NCBI GenBank assembly: GCA_947165805.1
Contig: CAMVBT010000017.1
Location: forward strand, 1-16,862
Origin: an uncultured Clostridia bacterium
GTDB lineage: Bacteria; Bacillota; Clostridia; Oscillospirales; Ruminococcaceae
Direction of reading: 5' to 3'
Length of the DNA: 16,862 nucleotides
Shown here: piece after piece, positions 5,841 to 12,418 of the stretch
Numbering within the stretch: position 1 is the stretch's first letter
Layout of the letters: each line of letters opens with the position of its first letter
Notes under the pieces: model-generated
What the model was told of the DNA's origin: nothing
What the model saw: the letters and a program-made list of their open reading frames with translations, nothing else
Database searches by the model: none
Program-made: the position numbers and the translations under genes

Positions 5841-7793
5841 TTACCTCTTGAGGTTGATGAGCTCCTCGAGCATGGTATCCGATACCGTGATGATACGGGA
5901 GTTGGCCTGATAGCCTCTCTGCGTGATTATCATATCGGAGAATTCCTGAGCGAGGTCAACGTTGGACATTTCGAGCGCACCGGCAACAACATCGCCCGCG
6001 CCGTCCTTGCCTGCGATCTTAACCTGTGCCTCACCGGAAGCGAGCGTCGCTCTCCAAAGCGTTGTGCCTGCCTGCTCAAGACCCGTCGGGTTCTCGAAGG
6101 TAGCGATATCGATACGTCCGAGGTAGAGCAGTCCGTGAACGGCGTGACGGCCTATGATGGTACCGTCGTTCTGTATGCGCAGGGATTCGAGGTCATCGAC
6201 CTTCTGCTCTGCCGCTACGCGTCCGTCCGTAAGCGTTACCGTGCTCATCGCGGTAGCGATATCGGAGAAGAAGTTGTCACGGCCTCCGCCGAGACCCAGA
6301 CGCTCGGTCTTCGCGCCGAGTGCGGTAGAGAAGCTGAAATTCGGTATATAGGCGGACTCTGCCACCTCATTCTCGGTGACGTTGCCGTTCTCGTCGGTAG
6401 TCTTGACCGTATGTGTGGTCTCCGCCGCCGTAACGGTGATCTTGTAATCGTCGCCCTTGTCTGCCGCCGCGAGATTGACCGCTTTCTGGATAGCTTCAAG
6501 TGTAGTGCTTTCGGGAACAGTTATGGTGAGCGTGCTGTCCTTCCACTTCGCAACGGGCGCAGAGCCTATGGAAGAGGAATACTTGAGGTCTATCTCGTAT
6601 TTGTTGGCAAACTCGCCCGCTGTATCGGCGGTGAATGTGAGGGATATCTTGTCCGCCACGCTGCCGTCAGCGTCATAAGTATAGAGATCGAGGGTATTTG
6701 TGGCGTTGAGAGCCTGCACATCGCTGTAAGAAGGCAGATTGTCGAAGCTTACGTCGAGCGGAAGGATGTCTTCGGAAAGATCGACGCCGCCCTGCTTTAT
6801 GGCATCGTTGAGCTTGGTCTCGAAATCATCGAGAGCCGCCTGTGTATATATGTTTCTCGCGTTGGAAACTTCCGCCGCGAAAGCTCTGTCATCTGCGGAG
6901 AGCTCGTTTATCTTGCCCTCGAGGCGTCTGTATGCCTCGGCATAGTACTCGGGGTCTGTCTCCCACGGATAGGGATCGGCGTCGGTGGCGCCCTCGGGCT
7001 TTGTATTGCCGTACTTCTCGCGGAGCTTGAGTATTATCGCCGCGGCGTCCGCGTCCTTGGGCTCGGCTGCTGTGGGATCGACGTAGTTGGTATACAGGTC
7101 AACGACCGACTTGTTGTAGGTCTTCAGCGCTTCTCCGCCGAAATCCTGATCGAGGTCCATGTATATCGTAAGGTTGGGGCCGCTCTTTGTGGCGAAGGGC
7201 GTATCGGAGTTCACGATAGAGAACGAGATGTTGCCCTCTTCTCCGGGAGAAGCCGCCGTGATCGTGATATCATAGCCGTTGACGTTCTTTGTGGACGAAG
7301 CCTTGTTGTCGTCTATCGCGGGTATCCTTATGTTGATGCGCTGGGACTGGCCGGTCTCGATGCCGGTGGGGTCGCCCGAAACACCCAGCACCATATTGCC
7401 GTTCTGGTCGCAGAGGTTGCCGTAGCTGTCCACGGAGAACTTTCCGGAACGGGTATAGTAGATGTTGCCCGAGTCGTCCATTACCTGGAAGAAGCCCTCG
7501 CCCTCGAGAGCGCAGTCATAGTAGCTGTCGGTGTATGTGAAGCCCGACTGCGTCATGACCTGCTGCACCGAGCCGAGCTGTGCGCCGTAGCCTATCTGGG
7601 TAGGGTTCTTGCCGCCCGTGGTGGCGTCGCCGGCCGAGGCGTTGGTCTTTGTCTGGTAGTATACGTCCTTGAACGTTACCGCGCTGGCCTTGTAGCCCGT
7701 TGTATTTACATTGGAGATGTTATTGCCTATAACGTCCATTCTCTGGTTGTGCGTTTTCATTCCGGCAACTCCGGAATACAATGATTTCATCAT
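5841..7793 (-). CDS. flgE: FlgE, flagellar hook protein (large form)
   Basis: The hook subunit, a universal-joint filament exported by the flagellar type III system. The N-terminal rod/hook motif is MKSLYSGVAGMKTHNQRMDV followed by GNNISNVNTTGYK (residues 23-35). EGEGFFQVMDDSGNIYYTRSG (97-117) is the conserved FlgE/F/G core, and the C-terminus holds SNVDLAQEFSDMIITQRGYQ and ends LEELINLKR. At 650 residues it is much longer than the common size of about 400. The excess is a variable middle including a charged, helix-rich block at about residues 212-340, then beta-rich sequence. The open frame extends 31 codons further upstream, but ATGATG at 7788-7793 with AAGGA 9 nt upstream matches the family start. 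Paired hairpins precede it and one follows it. Confidence 0.95.
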   Translation of the reverse strand: MMKSLYSGVAGMKTHNQRMDVIGNNISNVNTTGYKASAVTFKDVYYQTKTNASAGDATTGGKNPTQIGYGAQLGSVQQVMTQSGFTYTDSYYDCALEGEGFFQVMDDSGNIYYTRSGKFSVDSYGNLCDQNGNMVLGVSGDPTGIETGQSQRINIRIPAIDDNKASSTKNVNGYDITITAASPGEEGNISFSIVNSDTPFATKSGPNLTIYMDLDQDFGGEALKTYNKSVVDLYTNYVDPTAAEPKDADAAAIILKLREKYGNTKPEGATDADPYPWETDPEYYAEAYRRLEGKINELSADDRAFAAEVSNARNIYTQAALDDFETKLNDAIKQGGVDLSEDILPLDVSFDNLPSYSDVQALNATNTLDLYTYDADGSVADKISLTFTADTAGEFANKYEIDLKYSSSIGSAPVAKWKDSTLTITVPESTTLEAIQKAVNLAAADKGDDYKITVTAAETTHTVKTTDENGNVTENEVAESAYIPNFSFSTALGAKTERLGLGGGRDNFFSDIATAMSTVTLTDGRVAAEQKVDDLESLRIQNDGTIIGRHAVHGLLYLGRIDIATFENPTGLEQAGTTLWRATLASGEAQVKIAGKDGAGDVVAGALEMSNVDLAQEFSDMIITQRGYQANSRIITVSDTMLEELINLKR

Positions 7794-7823
7794 AGCGGTA
7801 ATTCCTTTCTGGTCTGCCGCCGC

Positions 7824-7875
7824 GCCGTCCTTCTGTCGTTCGGGACGGCCATATCTCCCGGGAACTTCTCCCGGG
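7824..7875 (-). other. Two tandem stem-loops in the flgE leader region
   Basis: Within the 89-nt gap upstream of flgE, CCCGGGA (7857-7863) pairs with TCCCGGG (7869-7875) around a 5-nt loop, and GCCGTCC (7824-7830) pairs with GGACGGC (7843-7849) around a 12-nt loop. Both stems are perfect over 7 bp and GC-rich. Neither is followed by a T-run. The ribosome site AAAGGAA lies just downstream. A role in transcript stability or cleavage upstream of flgE is likely but unproven. Confidence 0.7.
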
Positions 7876-7882
7876 TCCGATA

Positions 7883-8287
7883 TCATACTATAACGGCGGA
7901 ATCAATGTTGGTAAATACGTTTTCTTTCAGATCTTCTGCCGATACCGTTGTTATCACGGTATTGTTCTTGACGCTGACGATAAATGCCGTGCTGTCCACG
8001 AGTATGAGACTCTCGTCACAGCCCTTCTCCGCAGCGAGCTCGACTCCTCTGTTCAGTCTCTCGATCCTGTCGTTTCCGACTATGTCGATCTGTCTGCTCT
8101 CGAGCCGCTTTATCGCGTGATTGGAGAATTCCACTTCCCTGCTTCCGAGCTTTTCACGAAGCTCCTCCGCAAAGCTGACCGCGCCGTCGTCCGCCCGTTC
8201 CGCGCTCTGTGCGCCGGGTGAAGTCCGTGCCGCTCCGGTGGAAACGCTTATCGCGCCGCGTCCGGCAAGATACTCACTTATCAGCAT
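7883..8287 (-). CDS. Conserved small flagellar operon protein (TIGR02530-type)
   Basis: A 134-residue protein whose second half matches the short conserved family found between flgD and flgE in Firmicutes flagellar operons: FSNHAIKRLESRQID (about residues 54-68), then ESLILVDSTAFIVSVKNNTVITTV and ENVFTNIDSAVIV at the C-terminus. No enzymatic function is established for the family; its position suggests a role in hook assembly or export. The first 45 residues are variable and Ala/Ser-rich. There is no membrane segment or signal peptide. GAGGGA lies 6 nt from the ATG. The gene follows flgD after 28 nt. Confidence 0.85.
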   Translation of the reverse strand: MLISEYLAGRGAISVSTGAARTSPGAQSAERADDGAVSFAEELREKLGSREVEFSNHAIKRLESRQIDIVGNDRIERLNRGVELAAEKGCDESLILVDSTAFIVSVKNNTVITTVSAEDLKENVFTNIDSAVIV

Positions 8288-8315
8288 CGTGTTCCCTCAC
8301 TTTTCCGGTCGTGCT

Positions 8316-9134
8316 TCATTCAAATAACTCGTAGATATCCTCGATATCGTCCTCATCGGTCTCGATAACGCCCGTATCGTCTCCGGAAGATGTCTGCTGC
8401 TGTGCGGAAGCCGCCTCTTCGATCGCTGCCGCTGCGGGTGCGCCGGCATTCTCCGCTGCCGCGGGCTCTTCTTCCGGCTCGTCCTCGCTCTGCGAAGCCG
8501 CTGCCTCCTGTACTTCGGGGCCGTTGACCTTTACTATTTCGGTCGCGTCGTAAGCGTAGCCGTTCACGATCACTCTCACATTGCCGTTCTCGATCTCCAG
8601 CGAGCTTGCCACGCCCTCGTCGATGTAGGTCGTACCCGTGCTGTCCACCGACTGGACCACTACCGTCCTGCCGAGTATGCCTGCCGCGAAAGCTCCGTAA
8701 TCGCCGATGCCCGACGTGCTCTGTGTCTCGCTGCCGTGTACCTGGCTCACCGAGCTGAGCGCGTACTGTGTGCCTTTGACGCTTACCTTCGGGTCGCTGC
8801 CGTGTGTCACGAAATCCACAGTTCCCGTTATGGCCTCACCGTCGCCCGCGGTCACAGTCACCTTTTTGCCGACCAAGCTGTCCGCGTAGTTCTGCTTCTG
8901 GGTGTCGTATGCGTCCTGCTGCGCCTGAAGAGCCGTAAAGCTCGCCATCTGGGAAATGAACTCCGTGTTCGATGTGGGCTCGAGGGGATCCTGATTCTGC
9001 ATCTCCGCCACAAGAAGCGAATAGAAGTTGTCCATGGTGATAAGATCGTGCTTATCGTCCGTGAACATATCCTTGTACTTCTCGTAATTGCTCTGCGGGG
9101 AGGCAAGATTGTCGAGTCCTGTTACAGATGCCAT
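8316..9134 (-). CDS. flgD: FlgD, hook cap (scaffold) protein
   Basis: FlgD caps the growing hook and is needed for FlgE polymerisation. The conserved N-terminal region is DNFYSLLVAEMQNQDPLEP then TSNTEFISQMASFTALQ (about residues 35-70). The middle (about 90-205) contains beta-rich sequence in two blocks starting LVGKKVTVTAGD and LGRTVVVQSVD, compatible with the FlgD Tudor/FnIII-like region. The last 65 residues or so are an unusual Ala/Glu/Asp-rich, strongly acidic tail ending DEDDIEDIYELFE. A perfect AAAGGAGG site lies 7 nt from the ATG, which indicates efficient translation. It is 24 nt downstream of fliK, the usual order. Confidence 0.94.
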   Translation of the reverse strand: MASVTGLDNLASPQSNYEKYKDMFTDDKHDLITMDNFYSLLVAEMQNQDPLEPTSNTEFISQMASFTALQAQQDAYDTQKQNYADSLVGKKVTVTAGDGEAITGTVDFVTHGSDPKVSVKGTQYALSSVSQVHGSETQSTSGIGDYGAFAAGILGRTVVVQSVDSTGTTYIDEGVASSLEIENGNVRVIVNGYAYDATEIVKVNGPEVQEAAASQSEDEPEEEPAAAENAGAPAAAAIEEAASAQQQTSSGDDTGVIETDEDDIEDIYELFE

Positions 9135-9158
9135 TGTTTATCCTCCTTTACTGTTTGA

Positions 9159-10775
9159 TCAGATGCTTTGCAGAAGGTCGTAGAAGCTCTCGCCGCCGTC
9201 GCTGTCGTCCGGCTTTTTGTCTTCATCGTCGTTTCTGCCGTAGGGGTTCTTGCTGCTGCCGTCGTAGCTCTGCTGGTTGAACTGCGCGTCTTCATGCTCG
9301 GAAACTATCTGGCACTTCTCGAGCTGTACGCCGCTTTCACGGAGCATATTCTGGAGTCCTTCGTTCCTTGCCGCGAGCATAGCTCCCGTTTTGGGATCGT
9401 CCGCCGTGATCTCCACCGATATCCTCTCGCCCGCCGCCGCTATCTTGACCGTTATGCGTCCCAGCGACTCGGGATTGAGCACCATTGTGAACTCGGTATG
9501 GTCGTCCTGCATATTCTGTATGCGGTCGAGTATCTGCTCCGCCGTCTGCACCTCGGGAGGCCTTACCTCCGCAGCTTCGGGGAACATCGGCTCATCCTCT
9601 ACCGGTATATCGGTCTCCGTCCTGCTTCCCATGAGCTCCGCCGCCATATGTACCGCGTCGTAGGTCTCGGTATCGGTATCGGGCTTCTTTCCGTCCTCCG
9701 TCACCATATCGGCTCTCGTTCCGTTGAGGATATGGTCGAGTTCTCCGGTGCGGTCTGTCCGGAACATTCTGTTTGAAAGCTCCGCCTGACTGCCTTCCGC
9801 CATAGTCGGGGTCTCTTCGCCGTCGCCGTAGACATGACGCACGCTGATCTCCGAGATACCCAGCTCGTCCTTGACTTCTTCGATAAGGTCGGCAAGCATC
9901 TTCACCGTTTCGGTGACTGTCATCTCGCTCATATCGGGCGCTTCTTCCGGCTCCGCAGCCGATGCCGCAGCCTCGAAATCCGCCGCCGCCGCTTCCACCG
10001 ACAGTTTTCCGTCGGCAAGCTTCTGCACAGAATCTCCGACGAACGCTTTGAGTCCCTCGTCGAATTCCGGCTCGATGTACTCCGGCTCCGCGGGCATTTC
10101 CTCCGCCAGCGCCGCCGCGAACTCCGCGCCGTTTCCGGTCTCCTCGTTCACGATGATCTCCGCCGGGGCTTCCGTCTGCACGTTCAGCACAGGTGTTTCT
10201 TCCGTGCCTGCCGCGATATCCGATATCTGCATATCGTCCGCAGCCGCAGCCACCGCCGCTGTGCCTTCCGCCGTTCCCTCCGAGATCGAAGCGAGCACCT
10301 GCATCCTGGCGTCGATCAGTACGTCCTCCGGCAGTTCGGCCGTCTCTTCGCCGTCCTTTAGCGTTCCGAGCGCCTGTGCGAGCATTTCCGCGGCTTCCGA
10401 CTTGTCGGGCTTTCCGCCTGTCTCACGCACGGTCTGCGTCACAAGCTCGGCCGCTTTCTGCAGCAGATCCTCCGCCGCCTGAACGTCCGCAGGCTCCGCG
10501 CTGTCGAACGCGCTGCCTTTGCCGGGCTGTCCGCGCATTTCGCCGGATATCTTTCCCGCGGGTCTTGAAGTGCTCTTCTCGGTGAAGCGGAATTCCTGTC
10601 TTAAGTCCTTGCCGCCGCGCACTCCGCTGCCCTGAGCGGACATACCCTGACGTCCTCCGGTATCCTTCTTCACGGTGCCGAGTACGTCGGAAAATCCTCC
10701 GTCACTTCCGTCACGCTGTCCCGAACGGTTCGCAGTCCCCACCTTCATATCCATGGATACTGCCTTTGTTAACAC
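9159..10775 (-). CDS. fliK: FliK, hook-length control protein
   Basis: FliK is exported during hook growth, acts as a molecular ruler and switches export specificity from hook to filament. The C-terminal switch domain spans about residues 413-491 and carries the signature LNPESLGRITVKI (433-445) followed by an amphipathic helix. The first 400 residues are low in complexity, Ala/Glu-rich and probably extended, as expected of the ruler part. At 538 residues it is on the long side. The start is GTG (10773-10775), 7 nt from AGGAGG; the ATG two bases upstream is out of frame and stops after two codons. It is the first gene of the operon here, with tandem promoters upstream. Confidence 0.9.
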   Translation of the reverse strand: MLTKAVSMDMKVGTANRSGQRDGSDGGFSDVLGTVKKDTGGRQGMSAQGSGVRGGKDLRQEFRFTEKSTSRPAGKISGEMRGQPGKGSAFDSAEPADVQAAEDLLQKAAELVTQTVRETGGKPDKSEAAEMLAQALGTLKDGEETAELPEDVLIDARMQVLASISEGTAEGTAAVAAAADDMQISDIAAGTEETPVLNVQTEAPAEIIVNEETGNGAEFAAALAEEMPAEPEYIEPEFDEGLKAFVGDSVQKLADGKLSVEAAAADFEAAASAAEPEEAPDMSEMTVTETVKMLADLIEEVKDELGISEISVRHVYGDGEETPTMAEGSQAELSNRMFRTDRTGELDHILNGTRADMVTEDGKKPDTDTETYDAVHMAAELMGSRTETDIPVEDEPMFPEAAEVRPPEVQTAEQILDRIQNMQDDHTEFTMVLNPESLGRITVKIAAAGERISVEITADDPKTGAMLAARNEGLQNMLRESGVQLEKCQIVSEHEDAQFNQQSYDGSSKNPYGRNDDEDKKPDDSDGGESFYDLLQSI

Positions 10776-10800
10776 ATTTACACCTCCTTTTCATTGATCT

Positions 10801-10835
10801 GTAGCAGCAAAAGGGCAGACTACCCCTTATACTAC
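10801..10835 (-). other. 5'-terminal stem-loop of the flagellar operon leader
   Basis: GTAGCA (10801-10806) pairs with the region ending at 10835 (TACTAC, one G-U pair), and AAGGG (about 10811-10815) pairs with CCCTT (10824-10828) across an internal loop. It starts within a few bases of the start predicted for the SigA-type promoter, so it would cap the 5' end of that mRNA. No T-run follows, so it is not a terminator. Confidence 0.55.
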
Positions 10836-10845
10836 TATTAATTCC

Positions 10846-10874
10846 ATTATACACAAATAACCCCTAAAAGTCAA
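10846..10874 (-). promoter_or_regulatory. SigA-type promoter of the flagellar operon
   Basis: On the minus strand TTGACT (10869-10874, 5/6) and TATAAT (10846-10851, 6/6) are separated by 17 nt. The predicted start near 10839 leaves a leader of about 64 nt to the fliK GTG. Confidence 0.85.
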
Positions 10875-10906
10875 TGTAATTTTGTAACTTTTTACGATTT
10901 CTTGCA

Positions 10907-10933
10907 ATATCGGTAATATTTTTGTTACTTTTA
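10907..10933 (-). promoter_or_regulatory. SigD (sigma-28)-type promoter of the flagellar operon
   Basis: On the minus strand TAAA (10930-10933), a 15-nt spacer and ACCGATAT (10907-10914) match the B. subtilis SigD consensus TAAA-N15-GCCGATAT at 11 of 12 bases with the exact spacing. It lies about 55 bp upstream of the SigA-type site and directs transcription into fliK. An autoregulatory loop is expected if a SigD homologue is encoded elsewhere. Confidence 0.72.
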
Positions 10934-10953
10934 TACTAAAAACTTCGTATAAA
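10930..10953. repeat. Inverted repeat abutting the SigD-type -35 box
   Basis: TTTATAC (10930-10936) and GTATAAA (10947-10953) form a perfect 7-bp dyad with a 10-nt spacer, just after the MATE stop codon and covering the SigD-type -35 tetramer. It could be an operator, or a weak AT-rich hairpin at the MATE 3' end; no GC-rich terminator with a T-run is seen here. Confidence 0.45.
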
Positions 10954-10961
10954 TCACTATG

Positions 10962-12338
10962 TCAGTGACCGGGCGCTGTATCGGCATCGTGCTTCGGCAG
11001 CCTCCGGCGCATGAAAACAAAGCATATCAGATGCACAAGGAACGTCACGATCCACGATACGGGGTAGGACATGAAAAGCCAGAACTCGGTGTGGAACTCC
11101 TCGAGCCGAAAGCCCGTGAATATCCACAGTATGCGCAGTCCGCAGGCTCCGAGCAGCGAAACTATCGTCGGCGTGACCGCGTACTCCATTCCCCTTATCG
11201 AGCCGACTATGCAGTCCATAAGGCCACAGGTGCAGTAGAGCGTACAGACAAGGCTCATACGCACAAGACCTGCCTCTATCACATCGGGTCGCGTGTCATA
11301 GATGCTCAGCAGCGGCCTCCCGAACATATAGGCGAGATTGCCGAACACAAGCCCCGCGGTCGCCGCGCAGCCGCAGGCGATAACGGCTATGCGGTTTATG
11401 CGGCTGTACTTCCCGGCACCGACGTTTGCGCTCGTGAAAGTCAGTGCTCCCTGCGAGAAGGCGTTCATCGACACCCATATAAAGCCCTCGATGCTTGATG
11501 CCGCGCCGCTGCCCGCCATTACCACAGGCCCGAAGCTGTTGACCGAGGACTGTATCACCACGTTGGACAGCGAGAACAGAACGCCCTGAAAGCCCGCGGG
11601 TATGCCTATCTTCATCATCTTCGCAACCGTCTGCCCGTCGAGCCGCAGCTTCCGCAGCTCGAGCTTCAGAGGACCTTCCTCCTTCATCAGACAGCGGATT
11701 ATAAGAAGCGCGGATATGCACTGCGAAATGACGGTAGCCAGAGCGACACCCGCCACGTCCATGCGGAACACGATGACGAACAGCAGGTTCAGAGCCACAT
11801 TTATCACGCCCGCAAACGTCAGGTAGTACAACGGGCGTTTCGTGTCGCCCTTGGCGCGCAGTATCGAGCTGCCGAGATTGTAGACGAGCATCGCGACCAT
11901 TCCGGCAAAGTAAATACGCAGATAAACCGCCGACAGCCCTATCACCTCGGGTGGATTCTGCATCAGCACAAGAAGATCGTCCGCGAACACACAGCCGACA
12001 AATGTGAGCAGCAGCCCGCTTATCACGGACAGCAGGACAGCCGTATGTACAGTCCCGCTGACCCTCGTGTCGTCATGCGCGCCGAGATAGTGGGACGCGA
12101 GCACGTTCGCGCCAGTCGAGAGCCCGAGGAACAGATTCGTCATAAGGTTGACGAGCGAAGATGTCGCCGTTACCGCCGCAAGCGAATTCTCGCTCGCGAA
12201 GTTGCCGACGACGATGATGTCGGCGGCGTTGAAAAGCAGCTGGAGCACGCTCGACAGCATCAGCGGCAGCGACAGCCGCAGGAGCTTCGGCAGTATGGAG
12301 CCGCTCGTCATATCTATACCGTTCTTGGTTTTTATCAT
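10962..12338 (-). CDS. MATE family efflux transporter
   Basis: A 458-residue multidrug and toxic compound extrusion protein of normal family length, with about 12 membrane segments in two halves. The first half begins LLRLSLPLMLSSVLQLLFNAADIIVVG and has ANVLASHYLGA; the second begins MKIGIPAGFQGVLFSLSNVVIQSSVN, then the family-typical AFSQGALTFTSANVGAGK. Such proteins export cationic drugs or metabolites using a Na+ or H+ gradient; the substrate cannot be predicted. AAAGG lies about 10 nt from the ATG. It is co-directional with fliK but separated by 186 bp containing the flagellar promoters, so it probably is not part of that operon. It is divergent from the gene at 12419. No clear promoter of its own is seen in the 80-bp gap, apart from a weak TATATT. 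Confidence 0.92.
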   Translation of the reverse strand: MIKTKNGIDMTSGSILPKLLRLSLPLMLSSVLQLLFNAADIIVVGNFASENSLAAVTATSSLVNLMTNLFLGLSTGANVLASHYLGAHDDTRVSGTVHTAVLLSVISGLLLTFVGCVFADDLLVLMQNPPEVIGLSAVYLRIYFAGMVAMLVYNLGSSILRAKGDTKRPLYYLTFAGVINVALNLLFVIVFRMDVAGVALATVISQCISALLIIRCLMKEEGPLKLELRKLRLDGQTVAKMMKIGIPAGFQGVLFSLSNVVIQSSVNSFGPVVMAGSGAASSIEGFIWVSMNAFSQGALTFTSANVGAGKYSRINRIAVIACGCAATAGLVFGNLAYMFGRPLLSIYDTRPDVIEAGLVRMSLVCTLYCTCGLMDCIVGSIRGMEYAVTPTIVSLLGACGLRILWIFTGFRLEEFHTEFWLFMSYPVSWIVTFLVHLICFVFMRRRLPKHDADTAPGH

Positions 12339-12361
12339 TCGGATCAGCCTTTCAAAGCAAA

Positions 12362-12387
12362 AACGCGCTTGACAATCTCCGCGCGTT
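12362..12387. promoter_or_regulatory. Operator-like inverted repeat enclosing a -35 box
   Basis: AACGCGC (12362-12368) and GCGCGTT (12381-12387) form a perfect 7-bp inverted repeat with a 12-nt centre. The centre begins with the TTGACA -35 hexamer of the plus-strand promoter. A regulator bound here would block RNA polymerase. It lies in the only gap between two divergent genes, so it could act on both. Confidence 0.6.
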
Positions 12388-12397
12388 AATATATAAT
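12369..12397 (+). promoter_or_regulatory. Perfect consensus SigA promoter with very short leader
   Basis: TTGACA (12369-12374), 17 nt, TATAAT (12392-12397): both boxes match consensus exactly. Transcription should start near 12404, right at the GGAGGGG ribosome site (12405-12411) and about 15 nt before the ATG. Confidence 0.88.
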
Positions 12398-12418
12398 CAT
12401 AAGCGGAGGGGAAGTTTC

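Noticed and set aside
6135..7784. A 549-codon open frame on the plus strand
   Set aside because: It is antisense to flgE, has no ribosome site or recognisable domain, and reflects the GC-rich codon pattern of flgE.
7794..7886. Extended flgE start giving 31 more residues
   Set aside because: The extra residues are Pro/Gly/Arg/Asp-rich, overlap the hairpins and lack a ribosome site, whereas the ATGATG at 7788-7793 has AAGGA and fits the FlgE N-terminus.
10776..10906. Possible c-di-GMP (GEMM) riboswitch in the flagellar operon leader
   Set aside because: Clostridial flagellar leaders often have one, but neither the conserved GEMM core nor its two-helix layout is visible; only a simple stem-loop is present.
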